Shown in pieces: positions 21,061 through 33,399 of a DNA stretch of 64,000 bases. Every line of letters begins with the position of its first letter. The first letter of the stretch is position 1. The DNA is from Atherix ibis (Eukaryota; Arthropoda; Insecta; Diptera; Athericidae). The translations under genes and the position numbers were made by a program. Under the pieces are notes generated by a model. That model was not told where the DNA came from. It saw only the letters and a program-made list of their open reading frames with translations, and made no database searches. The stretch lies in NCBI GenBank assembly GCA_958298945.1, contig OY282605.1, positions 9,633,811-9,697,810 on the forward strand, read 5' to 3'.

Positions 21061-23385
21061 ACAATATTTATGAATTCATCAAATCAAGCTAAGCATTTTA
21101 GGTTTTCAAATTTTTTTTAATTTCCAAAGTAAAAAGATCGGGTTTTTTCGGGACGGTCCTTAATTTTTAAAGTCTTTTTTTTTGTTGGATGGAAGTTTTT
21201 GAGGTTATTTAGCATATACACCCACTTTTTAAGCATAGACACTCACTTGTTTAGCAAATACACCAACCTCGCTGATAACAAAGCAATCTTTTTTTTTTTT
21301 AAAAAAAACAACTTTTACTCCAAAAAAACCCATTTATTTTGCACAAAAAATTCCAAAAATTTGTGGGGTTCTTCCCTCTTTTCCCACTAATCCCTTCTCC
21401 TAAACAAAAACTGAACGGAAGCGATAAAATAAGCGATAAATCGAGAATATATCAACAAATTCCACACGGTAAATATTCACACTTTTTTTTTTTGGTGAAT
21501 AGATTGCGTTACTGGTTTCTTCAGGCATCCCCCGATTGCATAGTTGAGAAAGTGAATTATACCACGATAAGTGCATAAATCAATTTGGCCAAGTGATAAA
21601 TTCCTTAGCTGCCATAGGGTAGCAATGGACTGAATTCGATTCTATTGAATTGGACTTGTTTTAGTTAGTACTGAGCTGGATCGTATTTGATCTCACTTTG
21701 AAAATATTAACTCAAGCAGAACACCAGCCATAAAGTATGATTCTAGGCGTATAAACGTTTATACATATTTATGGAAGGTGCTTAACAGAAAAGGAAATTT
21801 GGAATTTGATTCCCCCCTCCCCTTCCCCCTATTAACAGTTTCCGTTATATACTGGCATACCCGCATAGATCAAGAGAAAAGACCATCTTCTGGAAGAGGG
21901 TCAACGAAACTAAATTATTTCTATGAAAAATTCCCTAAAATATATTACGAAGCATTTTCGATTATGAAAGTTAACATGAGTAATGTCATTTTAATGTCGA
22001 TTATTGCATTTTAAGGGGGAGCTTTTTAACTTTTAATTTGGACTAAGGATAAAAATAGCCTACTTGCCAAGGATACGTAATCAAAATCTTTTTATTCCTG
22101 ATCATTAATAATAAAGAAAATGGTGCTGATTAGGGAAATTTTTTTATAATTCCAAATATGACAACGATTGTATTCTAGAAAAAAAAACTACCACCTGCCA
22201 AAATAATATGATCCGTCTATCCTTTTCCCTTATTCGCAGGATATTTCTCTCATACATCATCATCCAAATCAAGTGTTTCTACTACTTCAGAAAACATAGA
22301 ATTCCCGCCTTAAAAGAGCTTAGGATCCTGATAACAAACAGTATCAAAGCTTAAAAGGAAATACAGGCAATTTTGTGTAGTAAAAGAAGCCATAATAGCG
22401 TCTATGAAATTTTGTCTTAGCACATCAATGAGGGTGTATTCTCTTTGTTCAGTATTGTTACTTCTTTTATGATTATTATTAATGTTATTATTATTTTTCT
22501 TTTTATTTCTATTATGAAGTTGTTGTTGCGTTCAGCTTTAATAAAACTTTATGCTTTGGAGAGTGCAGACATGAAAAAAAGGAACCCTCTAAGCAATAGT
22601 ATAAAAGGTGCTGGCTGCTTCCTTCTTTCAATAAAGGAAAACGAAAAATCTTAAGGTATACAATGGAAATGATTTAATAAGCGGAATATATTATTTCATT
22701 TAGACGCGAAACATTTTATTCATTTCCTTTTACCTAATTTCGGCTTCTCTATATGAACAGAATAATTTTTTGTCTTTTTTAAAAAAAAACTACCCCAAAG
22801 AATAGACTTAAGTTTGCTAAAAAAAATTTAAAAATATATTATATGGCGTGTCGATATTACTGGAAAAAAACATACTGAACATATAGTATATCAACGTCCT
22901 GCAGGATAATGACTTCAAATGGTAGCAAGTTTTATTGTCGTAATTGGAAGAAGAACTTTTCTCTTTACTTTTATTGCACTCGTTATCGACTTTATTATAT
23001 AAAGAATAAAAATTAAAGTATTCTTTTGAGGAAAAAGTTGAATAAAATACTTTGCTTTTTTTATATTCTTCAAAGTATAATCACATTTAGCCCGTGGAAA
23101 AATTGTTAGCACAAAATTTTTTAATAAATATACACAGCCAATAACAGTTTTTTTTCTAATAAAGGAAAAAATCCTAAGATTTTAGGAAATTTTTTGTAAA
23201 TCTATATTTACCATTTTAAGATAAAATAAAAGTAAGCAGCTTAGACAAATTTTCAAACAACAAATACAATTTTCAAAAAAAAAAAGTTGGTTATTTTAAC
23301 TTTTTACCAAAAAAAAATTTTTTGGTTAAAAATTTCAAATAAAAATATTTAAAAAGACATTTTTGAGCAATACTTTCCAACTCAG
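21061..23385. other. AT-rich intergenic DNA, no feature seen
   Basis: No recognisable protein block, RNA gene or organised repeat. Short frames of 60-80 codons are rich in Phe, Ile and Lys, as expected of AT-rich noncoding DNA. Confidence 0.4.
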
Positions 23386-23389
23386 GTTT

Positions 23390-25320
23390 GAGTTATTACT
23401 GGGAACAAATTTCAGTATAAAAATTGTTCCCAGTAAAAAATTTGCATAAAAAATTAATGTTTAGTATAAACTTCTTAGTAAATATATTTCAGTAAATTAT
23501 TTTCAGTAAAAATTGTAGAGTAAACATTAATTTAAAATTAAAATTTTTAGGGCAATTTATTTTTTGCAAAAAGTTTGCACAAATATTTTTAGGATAAAAT
23601 GTTTTCAGCATAAATTTTTAGCAAAGAATTTCAGTAAAAACTTTTGGTAAAAAATTTTCAAAAGTATTAAATAATTTTTTAGTACAAATATTTAGTAAAA
23701 AATAATTTTCAGTAAAAGCAAAATTCAGTTTTTCAAAAAAATTTTAAGTCAAAAAATGTTCAGAAACAATGATTAGTTAAAATTTTTAGTAAAAGCATGC
23801 AAAAAAAAAATTTACAAGGAAACTTCATTTTTAGAGAAACTTGCCAGAAAAAAAAAATTAGTAATGAAGGTAATTTCCAGTAAAAATTACTAATTGAAAA
23901 ATTTATAATCAAAACTTTTATTGAAAAATATTTTAAAGTAAAAATGATCAAAAAATTATTTTTTTATAAAAAGAATTTTTAGTTTAAAAATTTTGGGAAC
24001 AAATTTCAGTAAAAACTTTTAGCAAAAGTAAAAATTTTGAGTAAAAAAAAAATTATTTGTGAAAAATATTCAGCAAAAATTATTTTTTGTACATAAAAAT
24101 TTTCAGTAAAAGTTTTAAATGGAATTTTCGATCATTAAAACTTGTGAGTAAAATTTAATTATAAGTAAAAACTTTTTCGAAAAATGTAAAAATGTTCGGT
24201 TTAAATAATTTTTTGGAGTAAAAATGTTCGGTTTAAATTTTCGAGAAAAACTGTTTTCGTAGAAACTTTTCGAAAAGACTTTCTGTTAAAAATTTATAAT
24301 TGAAAATTTGTATTCAAAAATATTTTAAAGTAAAAAGTTTCAGTAAAAAATAAAATGAGTGAAAAAAAACTTTATTAAAAGATTTTTTTATATAAGTTTT
24401 TAGGAAAACATTTTTTGTAGTAAAACTTTTCAGTAAAAAATGGTCTGCAAAATAAATTTTTTGTAAAATTATTCAGTCAAAGTTGCGGTAAAAAATTTCA
24501 GGAAAAATTATTTTTTATAGAAACTGCTGGCAACAATTTTTAACGAATAGTTTTTATTACAAAATATTAAAAAGTAAAAATGGTCAGTAAAAGTTTCGGT
24601 AAATCAATTTATTTAAAAAAAAATTTCAGTAAAAATGAATTTTCATTAAAAACTCTTAGTAAAAAAATATTTTAATGTACAAATTTTCAGTAAAAAAGTA
24701 AAGTAATCATTTTTAGTAAAAATATTAATTTAATAAAGGTTTTTAGTAAAAAAATTTTTTTTAGAAAAACTTTTTAGTAAAAAATGTTCAGCAGAAATTT
24801 TTTCGTAAGACTTTTCATGAAAAGTTTCGGTAAAAAATTTCAGGAAAAATTATTTTTTGTTGAAATTTTTGGTAAACATTTTTATTGAACAGTTTTTATT
24901 ACCGAATATTAAAAAGTAAAAATGTTCATTAAAAAATATTTTGTAGAAAAACTTTTCAGTAAAAAATGTTCAGCGGAAATTTTTTTGTAGAAATTTTCAG
25001 CAAAAATTTCGGTAAAAAATTTCAGGAAAAATTATTTGTTGTAGAAATTTTTGGTAAAATTTTTTATTGAACAGTTTTTATTACAAAATAATAAAAACTA
25101 AAAATGTTCATTAAAAAATTTTTGGAAAAAAAACTTCATTGCAACATTTTTAATTACAATAAGTTTTTAGTAAAAAATAATTTGTAGTAAAACTTTTCCG
25201 TAAAAATGTTCAGCAAAAATTTTTTTTTTGCAAAAGTTTCAGCAAAAGTTTTAAGTGAAATTTTTTTTGTAATTATTATTAACATTTTGGTAAAGTATTG
25301 TAGTAAAAATGTTAAATTAA
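23390..25320. repeat. AT-rich degenerate tandem repeat field, AGTAAAAATTTTT-type unit
   Basis: About 1.9 kb dominated by variants of TTTTCAGTAAAAA and TTTTTAGTAAAAA spaced roughly 13-25 bp apart. Longer-range order is visible: a block starting CAGGAAAAATTATTT and running through ACAGTTTTTATTAC to AAAAAGTAAAAATG recurs near 24499, 24841 and 25023. No open frame of note. Origin is probably replication slippage of a short motif followed by divergence. Confidence 0.8.
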
Positions 25321-26855
25321 GTAAATTTTTCTAGATGAACATTTTGTAGCCTAAAATTCTCAAGTAAATTATTTTTAATTCCAAATTATAGCTAATGAAA
25401 CTGTTATTAACGACAGTTTGGAGATTATTTCAAATATCAAGTCAACTGAATAAATCTATTTTATTTATTACTGTTTGAATATTTTCCGAATCTGTATTAT
25501 AAAATAAAATAAGCATGAATAATCCAATCAGTTAATCTAAAAGAAATTACAAATAATCCTAATTAAAATATTTTTTTTTATATTGTACAAAGAAAACAAA
25601 AATTAATTTTTTACGAAGTAGAATAAAAAATTTGTGGTTTTTAATTAAAGATTATTGAAAACTTTATCTATTCTGACTCATGTTGAGGTAATTATTTTCA
25701 ATTTTCATTTATGTATGTTTACTTGCAGATATTAGCTTTTAATTTTTAATAATAGACGAGAAAAGATTAATGGTGGAAAGATGAAAACTTTGCATGAAAT
25801 GGGGGGGAATCCTTCCCTCTGCACAGAAGAACTGTCTGATCAATTCTAGTGGGATGAAATTTACGAAGTATATTCGTCCAATATTTTCTATTTATAAGTT
25901 TAAACATTTTCGAGTAAATACTCCTCAATAACAATTTTCAAAGTCAGTTTCTAAGACACGATGATTAGCTCCACAACCGGCGGACACCACAGTGAGTCAG
26001 AGTCAGGCAAGAGAATAATTCAAATCCGTTCGAAATGATATTTTCGTGTTTATTTAATCGATTTCACGAATAAGAATATGTTTCCGTTGTATTCGTTTGT
26101 GTACACATAATATATAAAGTGACTGAAAATTAAACTTTTGTATTCGATGAAAATAGAAACTGCTGATCCCCAACAATCGCAATGAAAATTAAAGAATTCG
26201 CAGAAAGTTCACGCTTAAACACCGCCAATAAATCAATCAGTATGGCATAAAAATTCTATTACTTAAAAAACATAATAGAATCGATTACAATTTGCCCGAT
26301 TCAATTCGTAATCATAATCTTTTAAACACTGAATAAATCAGAAGAAAAAAGAGAAATTTCACATTCCGAAAAGTGGAAAACTTATACTCTTGGGAAAACT
26401 TTAAAAGTGTACAAGTGGAAAATTTATGTTGCCCAATTCCATCAACTTTCATCTCAAGTAGTTAAAAAGCATCTGGTTTACTTGCACTTCTATTTACCAT
26501 TTAATTTTGAATATTGTTTTACCACTTAGGCAAAATCAGAAATTCAAAATACTTTCTCAAGTTTTAAAGTCAAATTCAATTTTCTATTAAAAAAAGAAAA
26601 TTATTGTAGAATAAAAATAATCACTGAAATTTTTCACATGCTCACGTAAATAATTTTTTTAACGTTATTGTTTAAAAAAATTTTGATTTGTTTTTAAGCC
26701 AAATTTGAATATGTTAAATTTTTTTTTTAAATTTTACGTGCAAATCTTAGAATATAAAAATTTTGACTAATCAGAATAATAAAATGATTAATAAGCACTT
26801 ACTATAAGCACTAACCATTCTTAAACGGTTTTGAAGAATATTCAATATAAAAATT
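25321..26855. other. AT-rich intergenic DNA, no feature seen
   Basis: No coding block recognised. A short GC-richer patch at 25960-26010 is not organised. Confidence 0.4.
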
Positions 26856-26859
26856 CAAG

Positions 26860-27390
26860 TGATTCGGGAGCTTCAGCCCAGAGTTCATACGCGCTGCTCA
26901 CAATGGAGCAAAAACATTTTAAGAACCCTGATTTTTACAGAAAATTTTTAATAAAAGTAAAGCACATTTTGAATTGAGCGGCTTCGTAAAGGAAATTATC
27001 CGCTTCGGAGGAGGATGTGAAAATCCAGAGAGGCAGATTAAGAAGGACTCTTACACACTCGTAGACTGTGACTGTATGATGGGGTCTTTGGGCTAGAAAT
27101 GTCATTCGTTTGTATTTCTTTCAAAACGCTTTTGGCAATATTATTGGGGTGATTGATCCCCTAAGTATAGGGGCAATTGATCCCTAAGTAAAAATAAATT
27201 TTTTCAATTGTGAATTGCACCAAATGAGGTTGAACAACACGTGGTTCCAATAGGACGGTGCCTCGTCACATTTTGCACGCGTTACAATTGAAATTGTGCG
27301 ACTGATCTTTTCTGACTGAATCATTTCGAAAAGTGTTGATTTTAACAATTCTCGACTTCATTCTCTTAGGCTAATAAAAAGGGGAAGGAG
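26860..27390 (+). mobile_element. DD41D-type mariner-superfamily remnant, plus orientation
   Basis: A decayed plus-strand transposase: KAHFELSGFV at about 26957-26990 matches the block just after the first catalytic Asp. NTWFQ, a stop, then DGASSHFARVTIEIVRLIF at about 27240-27310 is the second-Asp block. Stops and frameshifts abound. About 70 bp upstream, 26865-26930 carries GCGCTGCTCACAATGGAGCA. The reverse complement of that sequence occurs at 51390-51440, upstream of another copy of the same transposase type and adjoining its tandem array. Confidence 0.6.
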
Positions 27391-27639
27391 TACTCTCTAA
27401 CTGATCGGAGAAGCGTGTTGAAAATTATTGTCAAAAGGCATGCAGAACAAGCATCACTCGAAAAATTGGATTTCTGAGGTCCTACAACCACCCCCATTCA
27501 CCTGATAACAACTCGTCCTACATTTCTTTATTCCTAAAACAGTAGAACCGAGGAGCTGGAGCCACTTTCAGTTCAAAACATTTAGTCTAAATAAAATGTT
27601 TCCAACTGAACCGAGGAACTAATCTAATGGAACCTTCTC

Positions 27640-28770
27640 TGAGAAGAAGGGACCTTTTTTGAACTTTTTGCTAAAGAAATCTTCGTTGGAGTTTCGCTAT
27701 AAGAGCCTTTTTTGGACTTTTTTGTTTAAAAAACCTTCCTCAAATTTTTTGCAGAAGGAACATTCAATGAACTTCTTGCTAAAATATGCAAATTTAACAA
27801 GAATTCCTTTTTGGAATTCTTGTTAAAGGAACCTTTCTTCGAATTCTTGTTGAAGGAACCTTTCTCCGAATTCTTGTTAAAGGAACCTTCCTGGGACTTC
27901 TTTCTAAAGTAACCTTTCTTCGACTTATTACTAAAGGAACCTTTTTAAAATTCTTGTTAAAGCAACCTTCCTGCGAATTATAACTAAAGGCACCTTTCTT
28001 GGACTTGTTGCTAGAAAAAGCCTTCGTTGGACTTCTGGCTAAAGAAACCTTCCTTCGACTTATTACTAAAAGAACCTTTTTGGAACTCTAGCTAAAGGAA
28101 GCTTCCATGGAATTGTCCGTAAAAGAACCTTCCTTTAATTTTCGCTTTATTGGACTTATTACTAAAGGAACCTTTTTGGAATTCTAATTACTAAAGGAAC
28201 CTTTTTGGAATTCTTATTACTAAAGGAACCTGCCTTCGCCGTTTCGCTGAGGAATCTTACGTGGACTTACTACCAGACGTACCTTTCATTGGAGTTCCGC
28301 TGAAAGTAACCTTCCTTGGATTTCTTCCTAAAGAGACCTGCCTTGAACTAGTTAGTAAAGGAGCATTCTTTCGACTTCTTGCAAAGGAAGCTTCCATGGG
28401 TTTATTACTAAAGGAACCTTCCTTAGTTTTATTGCTGAGGGAACCTTCCTTTGTCTTCTTGTTACAGGAACCTTTCTTAGATTTTTTGCTAAAGCAACCT
28501 TTCTTCGGCTTATTCAAAAAACGCACCCTTTGAAATTCTTGCTAAATTAACCTTACTTCAGATTTTCGTTCAGGAACCTTCTGTGGGCTTACTACGAAAG
28601 AAACATTTCTTAGACTTCTTATTAATTACTTATTATCAAAGCAATTTTTCTTAGACTTCTTGCTAAAAAACTTTCCTTTCTCTTTCGCTAAAGGAACCTT
28701 TCATGGACTTCTTTCTAAAGGAACCTTCCTTCAACTTCTCACTGAGGCAATCTTCTTTCACTTATAGCTA
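27640..28770 (-). repeat. 27-bp minisatellite (copy A), degenerate
   Basis: About 40 units of GGAACCTTCCTTGGACTTCT-TGCTAAA type with a 27-bp period, verified over several consecutive units (for example from 27830 to 27990). Read on the minus strand the unit encodes KEGSFSKKS-like nonapeptides, but stops and small indels break every frame. It is the reverse complement of the unit at 62.0-63.9 kb. Confidence 0.88.
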
Positions 28771-29990
28771 AAATCCTTAATTTTTTATACCAGAAAAAAA
28801 TATTTTGTTAACAAGAATAAAAGATATGCTAGGGGCCATGATGTAGTACCATAACCATGAAGCCATTTGGCGACCTATAAGTGTGTTGGTTAGATAAAAT
28901 CGAGTTTTGGTTAGTTGGACGGACTAAGAGGTTAGATTTTATAGAGCCTGTTGGCGGTTTAACTATTCCGTTAAAAGATACGTAATATTGAGTAGCACAT
29001 CATAGGATAGCAGATGGCAAGAGAGTGGTTTCCAAAAGGAACAGAATGTCCTATCCGATTTTAGTGCATTTCTCGTTCCCAAAATTTTGGTAAGGTTGTC
29101 GAGCAGGCTGGTTGGGCATGTCTTTTACCGTGAATTTACACATTTTAAGCATATTTTTAGGCATACGAATATTTTTATCAATGTTCTTATCTGTCTATAT
29201 GTGTGTTTTTTTTTAATTAAACTGATTAAGCTGCTCTAGATAAATCAATTTGTCTGCACACATATAACTAAAAACATTTTCCGTTAAGGGACTCCTTCAT
29301 TTTTGTCCGCAACTGTATAACAAATAATTGAAAGTAAAATTTTGAATATTTGTTTGTGAGGAAAATTTTATAATTACATGAAAATCACAAAATCTTTTCC
29401 AAGATAAAATTTCATTTTGAAAACATTTCAAGAGATACTCACAATGTTTATTGACTTTGATTGAATGCTGGGGAAAAGTGGAGAAAATCGACTCTGTTGC
29501 GAGTACATCGTATAATGCCGTCAAGGTAGACAGTCAACAATAAGTAATTGTTTTTAAATGGCGGGAAAACTTTTACACATATTAATTTTTCCCAACTTCA
29601 ATTAAATATAATTACGATAATTCTTAGCCATCTTTTATATTTTTCCACAGCTAATTTTTGTATTGTATATACTCGTTTTTTTCACTCTTCAAAAAATAAT
29701 TTGTCTACAATATTTTTCGAAATGTTATTTCTTAAAGAGCATGTAAAAGTGTCATTAAGTATTAATGTGAAATTGTTACAATCAAAATAAATGCCATTCA
29801 ATTCGTAATCACTTTTTACGAGCATAATGAAAAATAAGTAATCGGACAACAAAATTGTTGAAAATGAACATCTTATCAAGATGGTAGGTATTTTCAAAAG
29901 TGAGAATAAAGACATTTTTATGGCCTTTGTAATTTTGTCCTTTTATTGTAAATCTCCAATATAAATCACGGTAAACTATTTAGCACCTAG
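28771..29990. other. AT-rich intergenic DNA, no feature seen
   Basis: No recognisable coding block or organised repeat. Confidence 0.4.
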
Positions 29991-29999
29991 AAATTATTA

Positions 30000-30530
30000 T
30001 TTTACTTGAGGACCAAAATAATAAAATTTCAAGCAGTAATTCGGCTCTTAATTAAAGGATATTGGTTTTAATATACTTTAAAGTGTGAGCATTGGTATGC
30101 CTAAACACGATCTTTCAATAAGTCTTACAAATCCAAAAGCGTCAAATCACATGATCTTGGAGGCCAATTGATTGGTAGATTAGGCTTCCACATACATATG
30201 CATATTAAAATGTTCAAAGTCAGGCGAAAAAAATGTGTAGAATTGATGGAAACGATCTGTGCTTTTTTATTTGCAAATGCAATCAGAACAAAATGTGGGT
30301 TGTCAGAGCCACAAAATGGAAAAAAAATTTGCTATTCGGCGTATTTACTGAGCGAGAAAGAAAAATATTCACTGACGAATATTTTAGAAATATTTTACAA
30401 TTTGAAGGCATTAAAAATTTTTATAATGTAAAATGGTAAGCATTTAACTAAACAAACGCCATCTTGGATTATGAACATGTTTGACAGATGTCAAATGATA
30501 AGGTTGTGCTCTTCAAAATATGAAATAGCT
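30000..30530 (-). mobile_element. deleted DD41D mariner-superfamily element, minus orientation
   Basis: The minus strand reads WPPRSCDLTLLDL near 30165-30130, the third-Asp block, followed by a decayed C-terminal region. About 345 bp upstream in transposon sense is TTTGACAGATGTCAAA (30481-30496), then a stretch resembling the 5' end of the copies at 21.0, 36.7 and 54.4 kb. The intervening transposase is mostly gone. Confidence 0.55.
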
Positions 30531-30535
30531 GCTGA

Positions 30536-30990
30536 TCACTCTGTTGCTGTTGATGTTGCTGTTGCTATTGTTGCTGTTGTTGTTGCTGTTGCTGTTGCTG
30601 TTGTTATTGCTGTTGTTTTTGCTATTGATGTTGTTGGGGCTGTTGCTGTTACTGTTGGTGATGCTCTTTCTGTTGCTGTTCCTGTTGCTATTTCTGTTGC
30701 TGTTGCTATTGTTGGTTGCTTCTGTTGTTGCTTTTGTTGTTTTTGTTGTTACTGTTGCTGTTGCTGTTGATGTTGTTGTTGTTGTTGCTGTTGTTGTTGA
30801 TGTTGCTGTTATTATTGCTGTTGCTATTGATGTTGCTGTTGCTGTTAATATTGCTGTTGCTGTTGCAATTGCTCTTGTTGTTGTTGCTGTTGCTGTTTCT
30901 GTTGCTATTGATGTTGCTGTTGCCATTGATGTTGCTGTTGCTATTGTTGGTTGCTTCTGTTGTTGCTTTTGTTGTTGCTGTAGCTGGAAC
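30536..30990. repeat. TTGCTG-type trinucleotide/hexanucleotide array
   Basis: About 450 bp of TTGCTG, TTGTTG, TTGATG and TTGCTA units. A segment starting CTATTGTTGGTTGCTTCTGT occurs at 30706 and again at 30941, showing a 235-bp block duplication inside the array. One minus-strand frame would be Gln-rich, but all frames contain shifts relative to the repeat and no flanking protein is recognised, so I do not call it a polyQ exon. Confidence 0.9.
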
Positions 30991-31019
30991 CATATGCCAC
31001 AGTTATTAAATGAAAATAA

Positions 31020-31465
31020 GCTCCATCGCTGATTTATCGCAAGCTGGATGATACTTTTGGCACATTGTAATAGTTATGTTGCATCCCTCAGCAATAATTC
31101 TTGAACCAATTGAATTTTGTATAGAAACATCCTCAAATCAAGTTTCAAAATGCGTCGTAGCGTTGTTCTGGAGATGCCCAATTGAGTAGCACGTCGAAGA
31201 GTAGACACAGATCTATTCATTGCGAACAGTTTGATTAAAATTTGTTCGTAAGTTATTAAGTTTCTTATCATGTTTGCACTGGGAACTGTGATGATATTTT
31301 CTTTGTGCTGTAACAATAGATCATCCGGAACAAAAATAAATTCCAACAATTTTGACCGTCCTTGTACTGAGTGTGAAGATATTATAAAAATCATATAATC
31401 TGCACACAAAAAACAATGTATAAAAATTTTATTTTATATCAGTTAGTCCAAGTTGGCCCACCCTG
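31020..31465 (-). mobile_element. 5' fragment of a DD41D mariner-superfamily element, minus orientation
   Basis: The right end carries TACAGGGTGGGCCAACTTGG (as read inward on the minus strand), similar to the terminal repeat of the 54.5-kb element. A 111-codon frame at 31074-31409 ends with STLRRATQLGISRTTLRRIL and YKIQLVQELLLRDA. This is the second helix-turn-helix and following linker of these transposases. The catalytic half is missing; decayed sequence runs into the TTGCTG array, which marks the truncation. Confidence 0.7.
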
Positions 31466-33395
31466 TATTTTCAGTTATTGCAATTTGAAACGTAATGAAT
31501 TTTTAGTTTTATCAGAAAAAAAGGTAAGAAGAAATGAAACAAATAAACTAGAATAAATTATTTTCACAAATAGGATCTACAATTGGAATTTGAGCTAAAA
31601 TCAGTGAATGGCAATCCTCGATGTGAACGTTAGCTTAGGTAACGAAGACACACAAAACATATCACATGCACGAAAGGAAAATAATCATAGACAAAAACCA
31701 ATTGTAGTCCGAATTTGCTCAAAACAAACTTTCCCCGCAGGCGCTCCTAAGCATGGACATATTCTGAATACAGCATAAAATGCAGGCTTTCTGAAAGTTT
31801 ATTGAGCTATCTACCAATGCTTAGTGAACTCAAATAAATTTATTTATTCCTTTATAAAATATGTAATTTTTTTTTAAAGATTTATAATCTAATAAAAGAG
31901 TAAAAATAATAGTTTGGTGAGTACCATTTCGCTTAAAACGAAATGTTATAACAACAGTTTAAGAGGTTCTGGTGGATTTTCTTTTCCGAGTAAAGTAAAA
32001 CAATTTATGCTAAGGCGTTTTTTTTTTTTGTCAAATTCCATTTTATTGAGAAAACACACAACTCATAATATAAAAATATAGATCAAGTGTTAGTTGCAAA
32101 AAATTCTGAAAAATGGCAATAATATAAAAAAAAATATTTGTCCAAAAAAATGAATTGTATAAAATAGCATATTTGCGCAGAGCTTCAAAGAAAGACAGCC
32201 CCCCAAAAAAAACCACAAACTTTTGTAAGTTAGATTTTCTTCCAAGTTACAAAGTAATTGAAATTTGTTCGGTTTTATTCTATTTGCCTGGCTCCATCAA
32301 AGTCCTTTATCGCAAGAGCTGAAGAAAATGTATTGAAAAATCGTATTGAATATTTTCCAATATTTTTCGCAGGTGTTTTTTTTTTTTAAAAAGGAAATGT
32401 GATTGGAAATGTTTTACAATTCAATTTGAGGTGTTCGTTTTTAAGTTTTCTTATATAAAAAGAACGAAAATAATAATAATGATAATAATAATAATAATAA
32501 AGGGAGAAAGAAGACATTGTACAGAAAAATTGTCAAAAAAAAAAACGTAGAAGGGCGGCCATTCAAACAAACGGAAGCTAAATTTCATATTTCGTCGGAA
32601 TACAATCACACCCCCACACCCAACTGAATATTGGTTTGATGCAGTATTGAAAATTGAATGTATTGAGAGAAGGTTTTTTTTCTTATATATCCGAATAAAA
32701 GAATATAAATTCCCTTTTCTTTATTTATTCTGTCGTTGTTTTTTTTCTTCTTCCAACCCTTAGGTGGCATAGACATTTTCCTATATTATATTGGGATTAC
32801 AGTGAAAAAAAGCTACAATATCGATACAATATGAGAATTTATATCGTTCTTAAATCATGTGGAAATCTTTTTCGATGATATAAAAGATATTTTATGCCAT
32901 TTTTATGGAAATATGATAAAAGGTAAGAAAAAAAAGGAACTTTTATAAATAATAAAAAAAATTGAAATACTACAAAAACGAGAACATTTTTTTTTTTTTT
33001 TTTGGAAAAGAATTCTAAGAATTTTGTGAGTTAATAATAGGAATAAAATACAGATTTAGGTGCAGACAATTTTTGTAACTGTTTGGAGCTACTCCATACT
33101 TTGGCGAATATTTTTCTTCTTCTAGATTGAAGTTGGTGTAAATTTTGTTTTTGTGGTTTTAGCAAAGTCAAAGCATTATTCCATAGTTTTTTTTTAATCA
33201 ATAATTTATTTGCTAAAAAATAGATGGCAGCAGTGCGATAAGTGGTTGAGTCCAATAGCAAATATATAATTAATATAATTCCTTTTTTTATTATTTTAAT
33301 TCCATTTAATTATACAGTTTTTTTTTTTGAAATTTTTTTATGTAAAAATATTGCTAAAATTGTTAGTTAAAATATCTTCAATGGCATAAGTATTT
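31466..33395. other. AT-rich intergenic DNA with an AAT microsatellite
   Basis: A perfect or near-perfect (AAT)n tract lies at 32469-32501, and several A/T homopolymers occur. No coding block recognised. Confidence 0.45.
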
Positions 33396-33399
33396 TCGA

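Noticed and set aside
30471..31032. Poly-Val/Ala, poly-Leu and poly-Asn/Ser frames in the TTGCTG array, possible polyglutamine exon
   Set aside because: All three frames on both strands are low complexity, the repeat shifts register along its length, and no flanking exon could be identified.
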